Positions 42,256-51,708 of a DNA stretch of 64,000 nucleotides are shown here, piece by piece. Where the stretch lies: the NCBI GenBank assembly GCA_016710965.1, contig JADJTW010000031.1, positions 434,001 to 498,000 on the forward strand. The letters are read 5' to 3'. Origin of the DNA: Flavobacteriales bacterium. Its GTDB lineage: Bacteria > Bacteroidota > Bacteroidia > Flavobacteriales_F > PHOS-HE28. The notes under the pieces were generated by a model, which saw only the letters and a program-made list of their open reading frames with translations, was not told where the DNA came from and did no database searches. The translations under genes and the position numbers were made by a program. The stretch's first letter is position 1. The number at the start of each line of letters is the position of its first letter.

Positions 42256-43049
42256 GACTGCGCAGCGTTGCGGATCAGCGCGACCACCTCTTCCGGGGCC
42301 TGTGCATGCACCCAGTGGCCGGCGTAGGCGATCGTTTCCACGCGGCTGTTGGGGAATTGCTCCCTGATGGCGGGCAGGTCCTCCCGAGTGACGTAGTCGC
42401 TTTGCCCACCACGGATGAAGAGCGTTGGCACGCGCACTGCTTCCGGACCAATGGAAGCAAGGATATGATCGAGGTCGCGCGCCAGGCCTTCCACGTTCAT
42501 GCGCCAGGCCAGTTGACCTTCGCTCTGCCAGTAGAGGTTCTTCAGGAGGAACTGCACCACGCCCGGCTCTTTCACGTGCTGTGCCAGATGCGCTTCCACT
42601 TCCTTGCGCGTGCGGCCGGGGGAGAGATCGGCTGTGCGCAGTGCTTCAACGATATGCGCCTGGTTGTTCGTGTGCTCGCGTGGGCCGATGTCGATGACGA
42701 CGAGTTGCTTCAGCAAGTGCGGCCACCGCTGCGCGAAGAGCATAGCCGCCTTGCCGCCCATGCTGTGGCCCACCAGTACGATGTCCTTCAGCCCAAGCCT
42801 GACCACCAAGGCATGCACATCGGCCGCCATGTGCGGGTAGGTGGCTGCTTCGGTATGCGGCGAATGGCCATGGTCGCGCAGGTCGGCCAGCACCACATCG
42901 TACGCGGGAATCCCAGGCTCCGAAGGTTCGGCCAGCTCGCGCGCGATAGTGCCCAGATTGTCCGATGACCCGAAAAGGCCGTGCAGGATGACAATGGGCT
43001 GTGCGCCAGAAGGACCAAGTCTTCGGTAATGCAGGTCGATGGTGCTCAT
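42252..43049 (-). CDS. Alpha/beta hydrolase (YbfF-like esterase)
   Basis: A 265-residue cytoplasmic hydrolase. The oxyanion segment is VILHGLFGSSDNLG, the nucleophile elbow is VGHSMGGKAAM (Ser in GxSxG), the acid lies near FIRGGQSDYV, and the catalytic His is in IAYAGHWVHAQAPEEV. This pattern is close to acyl-CoA/ester hydrolases such as YbfF. Both ends overlap neighbours by 4 bases (pdxJ upstream, unknown gene downstream). Confidence 0.92.
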   Translation of the reverse strand: MSTIDLHYRRLGPSGAQPIVILHGLFGSSDNLGTIARELAEPSEPGIPAYDVVLADLRDHGHSPHTEAATYPHMAADVHALVVRLGLKDIVLVGHSMGGKAAMLFAQRWPHLLKQLVVIDIGPREHTNNQAHIVEALRTADLSPGRTRKEVEAHLAQHVKEPGVVQFLLKNLYWQSEGQLAWRMNVEGLARDLDHILASIGPEAVRVPTLFIRGGQSDYVTREDLPAIREQFPNSRVETIAYAGHWVHAQAPEEVVALIRNAAQS

Positions 43050-43759
43050 CGCAGTTCGCGCAGGTAGAGCGCCACGGTGTTCTCCATGCCGAAGGTGAGC
43101 GCATCGCAGATGAGCGCGTGGCCGATGGACACTTCCAACAGCCCTGGAACGTTCTGTGCGAAGAAGGCCAGGTTCTTCAGGTCCAGATCATGACCCGCGT
43201 TCAACCCAAGACCCAGTCCGATGGCACGTTGCGCCGCTCGGGTGAAAGGCGCGACGGCGGCGTTGCGGTCCCGATGGAAGTTCGCCGCGTAGGGCTCGGT
43301 GTACAGTTCGATCCGATCGGTGCCGGTATCAGCAGCGTGGGCGATCTGCTCTGCATCGGTGCCCATGAAGATGCTGGTGCGGATGCCCTCGTGCTTGAAT
43401 CGCGCGATCACCTCCTTCAGGAATGGCTTGTTCGCCTGCGCATCCCAGCCCGCGTTGCTCGTAAGCGCATCCGGCGGGTCGGGCACGAGCGTCACTTGGT
43501 GCGGCCTTACGTCCATCACCAGCGCGATGAAGTCCTCGGCCGGATAACCCTCGATGTTGAACTCCGTGGTGACAACGCGCTTCAGCTCATGCACATCGCT
43601 GCGGCGGATGTGCCGCTCATCGGGGCGCGGATGCACCGTGATGCCCTGCGCGCCGTAGCGCTCGATGTCCAGCGCCCAGCGCACCACATCGGGGTTGTTG
43701 CCACCGCGCGCGTTGCGCAGCGGGGCCAGCTTGTTGATGTTCACGCTCAATCGCGCCAT
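43046..43759 (-). CDS. pdxJ: Pyridoxine 5'-phosphate synthase
   Basis: TIM-barrel enzyme that condenses 1-deoxyxylulose 5-phosphate and aminoacetone 3-phosphate to pyridoxine 5'-phosphate. The 237-residue product shows LSVNINKLAPLRNARGG, QGITVHPRPDERHIR, VTLVPDPPDALTSNAGWD, RIELYTEPYA and GLGLNAGHDLDLKNL, all PdxJ signatures. The start at ATG 43759 gives the usual N-terminus. A TACTTTTG box is 37 bases upstream. The divergent neighbour is a CBS-domain gene. Confidence 0.97.
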   Translation of the reverse strand: MARLSVNINKLAPLRNARGGNNPDVVRWALDIERYGAQGITVHPRPDERHIRRSDVHELKRVVTTEFNIEGYPAEDFIALVMDVRPHQVTLVPDPPDALTSNAGWDAQANKPFLKEVIARFKHEGIRTSIFMGTDAEQIAHAADTGTDRIELYTEPYAANFHRDRNAAVAPFTRAAQRAIGLGLGLNAGHDLDLKNLAFFAQNVPGLLEVSIGHALICDALTFGMENTVALYLRELR

Positions 43760-43795
43760 CGCGGGTATCGGATCGATCACGTACTTCGCAGGGCG

Positions 43796-43803
43796 CAAAA
43801 GTA
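43796..43803 (-). promoter_or_regulatory. Putative -7 box for the pdxJ operon
   Basis: TACTTTTG on the minus strand in the 70-base divergent gap between pdxJ and the CBS-domain gene. Confidence 0.5.
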
Positions 43804-43829
43804 TAAGCGCAGGAACCAGAATCCCGTCC

Positions 43830-44492
43830 ATGCACGCCATCGACCTCATCACCCCCGACATCCCGCCCTTGCGCCCGCAGGACGATCTCGGTCGCGCGCT
43901 CGACTGGATGGAGGAATTCAAAGTGGCCCACCTGCCCGTGGTGGAGAGCGGTCGCCTGGTGGGGTTGGTGAAGGACCAGGACCTGGTGGACCGCAACGAC
44001 GCCCGCGCGGCGGTGAGCACCGTGATGGAGCAGGTGGAAGTGCCGTTCATCCGTGGCGGCCAGCACATCTATGAGGCCATGAAGCTCTTCAGCGAACGCG
44101 GCCTCACGGTGGTGCCGGTGCTCGACGACATGGGACGCTACCTCGGCTGCATCACGGAGCACGAAGCCTTGAAGCGCCTCGCGCAGGTCACCAATATCCA
44201 CGAGCCAGGCAGCATCGTGGTGCTGGAGATGAACGCCATCGACTACAGCCTGCACGAGATCGCGCGATTGGTCGAATCCAACGACGCCAAGGTCCTCAGC
44301 GTGTACAGCCACACGCTCCCCGACAGCGCGCGCATCGAAGTGACCCTGAAGATCAACCGCGAGGACGTGAGCGATGTGCTGCGCAGCTTCGAGCGCTACG
44401 AGTACTACGTGAAGAGCACCTTCCAGGGATCGAAATTGCACGAAGACCTGCGCGGACGTTACGAGGAGCTGATGCGATTCATCAATCTCTAG
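43830..44492 (+). CDS. CBS-domain pair protein
   Basis: A 220-residue cytoplasmic protein. Two CBS domains (about 1-130; VAHLPVVESGRLVGLV and GLTVVPVLDDMGRYLGCIT) are followed by an ACT-like segment (VVLEMNAIDYSLHEIARLVE, ending near residue 200). Such proteins usually sense adenine nucleotides; the target is unknown. In Bacteroidota it is often found with nadK, as here with one gene between, so it may modulate nucleotide metabolism. That link is inference. Confidence 0.88.
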   Translation: MHAIDLITPDIPPLRPQDDLGRALDWMEEFKVAHLPVVESGRLVGLVKDQDLVDRNDARAAVSTVMEQVEVPFIRGGQHIYEAMKLFSERGLTVVPVLDDMGRYLGCITEHEALKRLAQVTNIHEPGSIVVLEMNAIDYSLHEIARLVESNDAKVLSVYSHTLPDSARIEVTLKINREDVSDVLRSFERYEYYVKSTFQGSKLHEDLRGRYEELMRFINL

Positions 44493-44572
44493 GAAGCAGT
44501 TGCCCGTTGACAGTTCGTGGTTGTCACCTAGTGCGGAACCAGAATGACCTGACAACCAAGAACTTCGCCCTG

Positions 44573-45979
44573 GTGGTACCGTTGAGGTTCTTCCTTCTCG
44601 CCTGGGCGACCTGCCTGATCGCTCGCACTGTGGCCCAGGTCGCGCCTTCGCCCGCGCAGCCGGTGCTCATCATCGGCGTGGCGGTGAACGGCAACAAGAT
44701 CACCAAGGAGCGCATCATCGTCCGCGAGATGCTGGTGCATGAAGGGGACACCGTGGGGGCCGCCGCACTGTACGACAAGCTCGAACGCAGTCGGCAGAAC
44801 CTCATGAACACCGGCCTCTTCAATACGGTGACCGTGATCCCGCTCTACATCGAGCCCACGAAAGCCATGATCGAAGTGACGGTGAACGAGCGCTGGACCA
44901 TCTGGCCCTCGCCCATCTTCCAACTGGCCGACCCCAACTTCAACACGTGGTGGCTCACCAAGGACCTCGACCGTGTGAACTACGGCATGTACCTGTACAA
45001 GTACAACTTCCGCGGACGCAACGAGACCGTGTACCTCAAGGCGCAGCTCGGCTACACGCGGCAGTTCGGGCTGCGCTACCGCGTGCCGTACATCGACAAG
45101 AACCAGCGGTGGGGCATGAGTGTCGGCGGCAGCTACCTGGAGCAGGCCGAAGTGACGGCCGGGACACGGGACAACAAGCGCATCCTCATCAGCGACGCTG
45201 ACGGCCCCATCCGCAACGAGCAGAAAGCCGACATCGAAGCCAGCCTGCGCCGCAGCCATGATGTGCGCCATTTCTGGCGGCTCACGTTCACGCAGGCCGA
45301 GGTACACGACACCATCGCGCGCGCGGCACTCGATTACTTCGATGGTGGCACGGGCACCAGCACACGCTTCCTGTCCTTCGGTTACTCTTTGGTCTGGGAC
45401 CAACGCGACATGCGCATCTACCCGCGCGACGGCCACTACGAGGAATTGCGCATCGACCGGCTCGGCCTTGGAGCGCTGGGCACCAACGCGCCGGACATCA
45501 CCACCGCCTACGCCACCACCAAGCAATGGTGGAAGGTGAGCGACCGCCTTACCCTGGCCGCCAGCGTGCGCGGCAAGCACACCTGGGGCACGCCGCCCTA
45601 CTACGTGCAAGAGGCGCTGGGCTATCAGCACTTCGTGCGCGGCTACGAGTACTACGTGGTGGACGGCGAGAGCTTCGTGCTGGGCAAGGGCAACGTGGTG
45701 CTGCAACTCTTCAAACCACGAACCCAACGCGTGGAAGCCATGCCCATGGAGGCCTTCCGCACGCTCTACTTCGCGCTCTACCTCGACCTCTTCGCCGATG
45801 GCGGCCGCGTGTGGGACAGCCGCTATGCGCAGCAGAACTTCCTGGCCAATGAGTGGATGAGCGGCTACGGCGCGGGCCTGGACCTGGTGACGAGCTACGA
45901 TCAGGTGCTGCGCGGCGAATACACATTCAACGCCTTGGGCGAGCACGGCTTCTTCCTACATTTCACTCAACCTTTCTAG
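44573..45979 (+). CDS. POTRA-domain outer-membrane protein of the BamA/TamA superfamily
   Basis: A protein of about 468 residues with a signal-like segment (FFLLAWATCLIA), one POTRA domain (about 30-110; IIGVAVNGNKITKERIIVREM, then LMNTGLFNTVTVIPLY) and a C-terminal Omp85-type barrel (LGYTRQFGLRYRVPYID, FVRGYEYYVVDGESF, LDLFADGGRVWD). It is shorter than BamA, which is encoded 3 kb downstream, and has only one POTRA, so it may be an accessory insertase or a two-partner-type translocator. No ATG begins the frame; GTG at 44573 and TTG at 44582 are candidates. Confidence 0.85.
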   Translation: MVPLRFFLLAWATCLIARTVAQVAPSPAQPVLIIGVAVNGNKITKERIIVREMLVHEGDTVGAAALYDKLERSRQNLMNTGLFNTVTVIPLYIEPTKAMIEVTVNERWTIWPSPIFQLADPNFNTWWLTKDLDRVNYGMYLYKYNFRGRNETVYLKAQLGYTRQFGLRYRVPYIDKNQRWGMSVGGSYLEQAEVTAGTRDNKRILISDADGPIRNEQKADIEASLRRSHDVRHFWRLTFTQAEVHDTIARAALDYFDGGTGTSTRFLSFGYSLVWDQRDMRIYPRDGHYEELRIDRLGLGALGTNAPDITTAYATTKQWWKVSDRLTLAASVRGKHTWGTPPYYVQEALGYQHFVRGYEYYVVDGESFVLGKGNVVLQLFKPRTQRVEAMPMEAFRTLYFALYLDLFADGGRVWDSRYAQQNFLANEWMSGYGAGLDLVTSYDQVLRGEYTFNALGEHGFFLHFTQPF

Positions 45980-45982
45980 GGC

Positions 45983-46864
45983 ATGCGCACAGCTGTGAAC
46001 GGACGTGGGATGGAGAGCGCACTTGCGCCCGTGGTGGCCAGGCTGCTCGAGCACATGCGCGCTGCGGGCCTCGAACCACAGCTGACTCCGCAGCTCGCCC
46101 GGTGGTTGCTGGACCAAGGGACCACCACAACCGATCCCGTACTAAAGGATGGCGACCTCGCGGGCCAGGACCTCGACTTGTGCATAGGCCTGGGCGGCGA
46201 TGGCACCCTGCTGGATACCGTGGCGCTCGTCGGGCGCGCCGGCATCCCCGTTCTCGGTATCAACCTGGGCCGATTGGGTTTCCTCAGCCACGTGCGCCTG
46301 GAAGAAGTGGAACCCGCATTGGCGGCGTTGAAAGCGGGGCGCTATGCCTTGCAGGACCGCTCCCTGCTGGAGGTGATCGACGTGCCGGAACTCGGTGCGC
46401 ACAATTTCGCCCTGAATGAAGTGAGCGTGCATAAGCGCGACAGCGCCAGCATGATCAGCGTGCATGTCCATCTGGGCAACGATTTCCTGAACACCTATTG
46501 GGCCGATGGCCTTCTGATCGCTACGCCCACCGGCAGTACCGCCTACTCGCTCAGCTGCGGAGGCCCCATCCTCTACCCCACCAGCGACGCCTTGGTCATC
46601 AATCCCGTGTCGCCGCACAACCTCAACGTGCGCCCCTTCGTGGTGCCCGACCATTACACCCTTACCCTCAAGCTCGATGCCCGTACCGATGCGTGCCTGC
46701 TGAACCTCGATGCGCGCAGCACGCCCATCGGCGGGCAAAGCACCGTTACCATACGCCGCGCACCCTTCTCCGTGAAACTGGTGCAGCTGGAAGGGCATGA
46801 TTTCCTGCGCACGCTGCGCGATAAGTTGAACTGGGGATTGGATCTGAGGAGCGTGGGGAAGTAG
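45983..46864 (+). CDS. nadK: NAD kinase
   Basis: Cytoplasmic ATP-dependent NAD kinase, the only route to NADP. The 293-residue product has the catalytic GGDGTLLDT motif, GINLGRLGFLS, the substrate-binding NEVSVHKR segment, and TPTGSTAYSLSCGGPI, with the C-terminal beta-sandwich (VTIRRAPFSVKLVQLEGHDF). The start at MRTAVNGRGM matches the usual short N-terminal strand, and it lies 3 bases after the preceding stop. Confidence 0.97.
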   Translation: MRTAVNGRGMESALAPVVARLLEHMRAAGLEPQLTPQLARWLLDQGTTTTDPVLKDGDLAGQDLDLCIGLGGDGTLLDTVALVGRAGIPVLGINLGRLGFLSHVRLEEVEPALAALKAGRYALQDRSLLEVIDVPELGAHNFALNEVSVHKRDSASMISVHVHLGNDFLNTYWADGLLIATPTGSTAYSLSCGGPILYPTSDALVINPVSPHNLNVRPFVVPDHYTLTLKLDARTDACLLNLDARSTPIGGQSTVTIRRAPFSVKLVQLEGHDFLRTLRDKLNWGLDLRSVGK

Positions 46865-46889
46865 AGTGGCACCCATCACTGGACGCCAA

Positions 46890-47312
46890 ATGAACCAAGC
46901 TGATCATCGTCGTTGCGAGAGACTGATCCAAGCCGTGATCCTCCGTTCGGTGCTGCTGCTCGCCTTGTTCGCATTGAGCAACTTCTGCGATGGGCAATCC
47001 AACAGTACTGAAATCGTGATCTATCGACCATAGAGTTTCTTGAGCTGCTTGTTGCCAGCAAGGGCGACCATTGATGATAATATCCAGATCAAGCTTCGGA
47101 ATGGAGAACTCCAGAGGATTGGCCTCACGCAGGGATCGCATCAAGTGCGGACTCGAAAATCCGGCTTTGCAATCAATGCCACCGACACAGCCTACATCAG
47201 ATTATTCTACGACTACAACATGCTCTTCGGCAGGGTCTTGGTCACCGAGGTCACGCCTCAAACCGCGCGGACGGAAATGAGCCGATTACGCGATGAATTT
47301 TCCGGAGATTGA
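46890..47312 (+). pseudogene. DUF2846-like exported protein interrupted by an in-frame amber codon
   Basis: One reading frame runs from ATG 46890 to TGA 47312 with a single TAG at 47031-47033. Before it: an N-terminal hydrophobic segment (VLLLALFALSNF) and the start of a domain, STEIVIYRP. After it: SFLSCLLPARATIDDN, IQIKLRNGELQRIGL, TQGSHQVRTRKSG. DUF2846 proteins carry a Y-R-x-K/S-S-F start, so the stop replaces what would be a lysine or similar codon (AAG to TAG). The region is visibly less GC-rich than its neighbours, hinting at later acquisition. A base-call error cannot be excluded. Confidence 0.65.
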
Positions 47313-47445
47313 GGAAGCAAAAGTCCGGAACGAGCCTTCCGACCTCGGAGACCCCCCCGTGGCGCCATGGCCCTATGGCCGATCACCTTTCACGATCGTT
47401 AACGCCCTGAGGTCCAAGCCCTCTTCCACCCTCGCGGCCGACCAA

Positions 47446-47453
47446 TACCTTCG
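47446..47453 (+). promoter_or_regulatory. Putative -7 box for porG
   Basis: TACCTTCG, 52 bases before the porG ATG, in a 193-base gap that otherwise shows no gene. Confidence 0.45.
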
Positions 47454-47505
47454 GCGCGGCTTGGGCTGGCCATACCATTCCACCGAGGCCCACGTTAGGC
47501 AGCCG

Positions 47506-48339
47506 ATGTCGCGCCATTTCCTCCTCTTACTCGCCCTCCTCGGCAGCTTGTGGTCCATGGCCCAGGTGAGCGAGTTGGGCGGCACCATCGGCCTGGGCTA
47601 TTACATCGGCGACCTCAACCCCTACAAGCACTACCCGCCCGGCACCAAGCTGGCCGGTGGCTTGGTGTACCGCTACAATTTCAACGACCGCTACGCATTG
47701 CGGCTGCAAGGGCTCTTCGGCACGCTGCAGGCCAGCGACAGCAATAGCGACGACAGCCTCCAGGTGCTGCGTAACCTCAGCTTCAAGTCGCCGCTGATCG
47801 AGACCTCCCTGCTGCTGGAGATCAACTTCTTCAAGTACCGCAGCAAGGGCAAGGAAGGGAAGAACTGGACGCCCTTCGTCTTCGGCGGCCTGGCCTATTT
47901 CCACTTCAACCCCAAGGCGCAGCTGGACGATACCTGGTACGAACTGCAGCCGTTGGGCACCGAGGGACAGGGCACCAGCGGCCGTGGCGGCGAGGGCTAT
48001 GCACGCGATGCCATTTGCATCCCCTTCGGCGCAGGCCTGAAGCTGAACGTGGGCCGCATCGACTTCCAACTGGAGTGGGGCATGCGCCGCACCTACACCG
48101 ACTACATCGACGATGTGAGCGGCACCTACGTGGACAACAATGTGCTCGCCTTCGAGAACGGCCCCCTGGCCGCCCAGCTGGCCGACCCCAGCGACCAGGT
48201 GGAGACGAACGCCGGACGCGCACGCGGCGACAGCAACACCCGCGACTGGTACGTGTACAGCGGCCTGGGCATCACCTACATCATCACGCGCTTCACCGAT
48301 TGCGAGGAGCAGTACAATTGGATGAAGCGCAAGCACTGA
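47506..48339 (+). CDS. porG: PorG-like outer-membrane protein (DUF6089)
   Basis: A 277-residue outer-membrane protein with a signal peptide (LLLLALLGSLWSMAQ) and a small beta-barrel. Segments such as ELGGTIGLGYYIGDLNPYKH, GTKLAGGLVYRYNFNDRYALRLQ and VGRIDFQLEWGMRRTYTDYIDDVSGTY (as separate strands) match DUF6089/PorG proteins. PorG belongs to the type IX secretion outer-membrane complex in gliding and oral Bacteroidota, and lies just before uppS and bamA there too. This fits the three T9SS cargo genes in the window. Confidence 0.9.
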   Translation: MSRHFLLLLALLGSLWSMAQVSELGGTIGLGYYIGDLNPYKHYPPGTKLAGGLVYRYNFNDRYALRLQGLFGTLQASDSNSDDSLQVLRNLSFKSPLIETSLLLEINFFKYRSKGKEGKNWTPFVFGGLAYFHFNPKAQLDDTWYELQPLGTEGQGTSGRGGEGYARDAICIPFGAGLKLNVGRIDFQLEWGMRRTYTDYIDDVSGTYVDNNVLAFENGPLAAQLADPSDQVETNAGRARGDSNTRDWYVYSGLGITYIITRFTDCEEQYNWMKRKH

Positions 48340-48369
48340 TCGCGCCGTTCACCGACCTTCGCGCCCCGT

Positions 48370-49140
48370 TTGGAACAGGCTCCCCATAGCATCGACGAGT
48401 TGAAGGCCCGCATCGACACTGCGCGCGTGCCGCAGCACGTGGCCATCATCATGGACGGCAACGGCCGCTGGGCCAAGCAGCATGGCGAGCACCGCATCGT
48501 GGGCCACATGAGCGGGGTACGCAGCGTACGCGAGGCGCTCACCGGCGCCAGCGAGATCGGCGTGCGCTACCTCACCCTCTATGCGTTCAGCACCGAGAAC
48601 TGGAACCGCCCGCGCACCGAGGTGGAGGCCCTCATGGACCTGCTGGTGAAGACCGTGGTGGACGAGATCGATGAGCTGCACAAGAACAGCGTGCGCCTCA
48701 ATGCCATCGGCGACCTGGACAGCCTGCCGGAGAACTGCCGTCGCACCTTGAACGACGCCATCGCACGCACGGCAACGAACGACCGCATCACGCTCACGCT
48801 CGCCCTCAGCTACAGCGCCCGCTGGGAGATCGAACGCATGGTGCGCATGGTGGCCGATGAAGTGCGCAGCGGCAAGCTCGATCCCGCTGCGATCAACGAA
48901 GCGTCCATCGCCGACCACCTGTGTACACGTGGTATGCCCGACCCCGAGCTGCTCATCCGCACCAGCGGCGAACAGCGCATCAGCAACTTCCTGCTGTGGC
49001 AGATCGCCTACGCCGAGCTGTGGTTCACGCCGGTGCTCTGGCCGGACTTCCGCAAGGAGCACCTCTACGAAGCGGTGCTCGACTACCAGAACCGCGAACG
49101 CCGCTTCGGCATGATCAGCGAACAACTCCCTGCCCGCTGA
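48370..49140 (+). CDS. uppS: Undecaprenyl diphosphate synthase
   Basis: Cis-prenyltransferase making the C55 carrier for peptidoglycan and polysaccharides. The 256-residue product shows VAIIMDGNGRWAKQ (catalytic Asp), GHMSGVRSVREAL, TLYAFSTENWNRP, and RTSGEQRISNFLLWQIAYAE. The frame has no ATG near the N-terminus; TTG at 48370 gives a normal length. A GACCTTCG sequence about 12 bases upstream may be its -7 box. The stop overlaps the bamA start (TGATG). Confidence 0.96.
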   Translation: MEQAPHSIDELKARIDTARVPQHVAIIMDGNGRWAKQHGEHRIVGHMSGVRSVREALTGASEIGVRYLTLYAFSTENWNRPRTEVEALMDLLVKTVVDEIDELHKNSVRLNAIGDLDSLPENCRRTLNDAIARTATNDRITLTLALSYSARWEIERMVRMVADEVRSGKLDPAAINEASIADHLCTRGMPDPELLIRTSGEQRISNFLLWQIAYAELWFTPVLWPDFRKEHLYEAVLDYQNRERRFGMISEQLPAR

Positions 49141-51678
49141 TGCGCCGTCTGCTCTCCTTGATCGCCTTCGGTGCGCTGGCCATGGTTGCGCTGGCCCAAA
49201 CCGGCAAGCAGCCTGTGATCGACTACAACCTGCCGCAGACCTACGAGATCGGCGGCATCACGGTGAGCGGCACCATCACCGTGGATCCCGGCGCGGTGAA
49301 GCTGTTCGCAGGCTTGCAAGTGGGCGACAAGATCGAGCTGCCCGGCGACCGCATCGCGCGGGCCGTGCGCAACCTGTGGGCGCAGAAGCTCTTCAACGAT
49401 GTGCGCATAGAGGCCGCCGAGTTCCGCGGGCGTACCGTCTTCCTGCACATCGTGGTGGTGGAGAAGCCGCGCCTCTCGCGCTTCAAGTTCGAGGGCGTGA
49501 GCAAGAGCGAAGGCGACAAGCTCTTCGATGAAGTGGACCTGGACCGCGGCCAGCAGGTGAACGAGGCCGTGACCACCCGCTGCCGGCATACCATCCGCCG
49601 CTACTACGTGGACAAAGGCTACCTGAACGCCAAGGTGGTGGTGCGCGAAGTGACCGACACGCTGGACAAGGCGCTCACCAACAGCGTGGTCCTCTACTTC
49701 GATATCGATCGCGGCCCACGGGTGCGCATCAAGGATGTCATCTTCAACGGCAACGAAGCGCTCACAGACAAGCGCCTGCGCCGCGCCATGAAGGAGACAC
49801 GCCGCAAGCGCTGGTACAACATCTTCGGCAGCAGCAAGTTCATCTCCACCGCCTTCAAGAGCGACCAGGTGAAGGTGCGCGAGGCATACAACAACGCAGG
49901 CTATCGCAATGCGGTGATCGTGCGCGACACCATGTACCAGGTAAGTCCAAAGCGCGTGAACGTGGAAGTGGACGTGGACGAGGGTCAGCAGTTCTATTTC
50001 CGCAACATCACCTTCACAGGCAACGCCAAGTACACCGGTGATACGCTGCCCAACCTCCTCAACATCAAGCGCGGCGACGTGTACAACAAGCGCCTCCTGG
50101 ACAGCCGCCTGTTCATGAGCGCCAACGGCGGCGACATCAGCTCGCTGTACATGGACGACGGCTACCTGTCCCTTCTTCCCTGAGCCCGTGGAGATCCTGG
50201 CCGAAGGCGACAGCATAGACTTGGAGATCCGCATCCGCGAAGGGCGGCAGTACCGCATGCGCAACGTGATCATCAAAGGCAACAGCAAGACCAACGAGCA
50301 CGTGGTGCGCCGGGAGATCCGCACCAAGCCGGGGCAGCTATTCAACCGGAGCGACGTCATCCGCACCCAGCGCGAACTGAGCAACCTCGGCTACTTCAAC
50401 CCAGAGTCGCTCGGGGTGAATCCGATACAGGACCAGCGCACCGGCACCGTGGACCTGGAATACACCGTGGAAGAGAAGCCCAGCGACCGTCTGGAACTAA
50501 GCGGTGGCTGGGGCGCTGGCCGACTGGTGATGAGCATCGGACTCTCGTTCACCAATTTCAGCCTGCGCAAGATTACCGACCCCAAGGCCTACCAACCTCT
50601 GCCCAGCGGCGATGGACAAACGCTGAACTTGCGCGCGCAGACCAACGGCCGCTACTTCCAGAGCTACAGCTTCTCCTTCGTTGAACCGTGGATGGGCGGT
50701 CGCAAAGCCAATTCGCTCAGTTTCTCGGCCTATGCCTCGGTGCAGAGCAATGGAGAGCCACGCTATGTCAACAGCGATGAGGGCCGCATCCGCAATCCGG
50801 GCCGCCAGTCGCTGGTGATCTACGGCACCACGCTCGGCTTCGGCAAGCGGTTGCAGTGGCCCGACGACTTCTTCATCCTGCGCGCCAACGCCTCCTACCA
50901 GCTCTACGACCTGCGCAACTACAGCAGCGGCCAGGTGATCTTCTCCTTCGCCGATGGCACGAGCAACGTCATCTCCGCTTCGCTCCAGCTCTCGCGCAAC
51001 TCCGTGGATCAGCCCTTCTTCGCGCGCAGCGGTTCCGATGTGAGCTTCAGCGTGAAGGCCACTCCGCCCTACTCGCTCTTCAACCCCGATAAGGATTACG
51101 CTTCGCTGGAACCCGCCGACCGCTATCGCTTCGCCGAGTTCCACAAGTGGAAGTTCACCACGCAGTGGTTCCAGAAGCTCACCAACAGCAAGACACAGCA
51201 CAACCTGGTGCTCATGGCGCGCGCGGGCTGGGGCTTCCTCGGCCGGTACAGCGATGCCATCGGCGATTCGCCCTTCGAGCGCTTCTACCTCGGCGGTGCG
51301 GCCCTCACCGGCTTCCAGTTGGACGGTCGCGAGATCGTGGGCCTGCGCGGCTACGACGACTTCTCCCTCTCGCCGCAAACGGGCAACTTCATCGTGAGCA
51401 AGTACACCGCCGAATTGCGCTTCCCGGTGTCGCTGAACCCGCAGGCCACCATCTACACCCTCGCCTTCGCCCAGGCCGGCAACACATGGGGCAACTTCGA
51501 CAAGTTCGATCCCTTCAGGCTCTACCGCAGCGCAGGCGTGGGCTTGCGCTTGTACTTGCCCATGTTCGGTCCCATGGGCCTGGACTACGGCTGGCGCCTG
51601 GATGATGTGCCCACCGCGCCCAACATGGCACGCAGCCAGTTCCACTTCACGATCGGCATCGATCTTGGCGAGCTCTGA
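49140..51678 (+). CDS. bamA: Outer-membrane protein assembly factor BamA, frameshifted in this sequence
   Basis: Essential insertase of outer-membrane barrels. From ATG 49140: a signal peptide (cut near ALAQ), then four or five POTRA domains (about 30-420; FEGVSKSEGDKLFDEVDL, VIFNGNEALTDKRLRRAM, ITFTGNAKYTGDTLPNLL). The first frame ends at 50183 after MDDGYLSLLP. The next POTRA and the barrel (VEILAEGDSIDLEIRIREG, then FVEPWMGGRKANSLSFSAY, LGGAALTGFQLDGREIVGLRGYDD in separate strands) continue one frame over from about 50172. A three-C run at 50170-50172 is one base too long; removing it restores SFFPEPVE and 845 residues. Confidence 0.95.
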
Positions 51679-51689
51679 TCGCGATCAAT

Positions 51690-51697
51690 TACTTTCG
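51690..51697 (+). promoter_or_regulatory. Putative -7 box for the ompH pair
   Basis: TACTTTCG, 12 bases before the ATG at 51709. It implies an almost leaderless transcript separate from the bamA mRNA. Confidence 0.55.
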
Positions 51698-51708
51698 ACA
51701 CCCTCCCG

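Noticed and set aside
44528..45946. 472-codon minus-strand ORF opposite the POTRA/barrel gene
   Set aside because: No domain, His/Val/Ala-rich shadow composition; the plus strand encodes a coherent Omp85-type protein.
47031..47033. Amber readthrough or recoding in the DUF2846-like gene
   Set aside because: No sign of a recoding element, and no reason to expect pyrrolysine or suppressor use; a point mutation or base-call error explains it.
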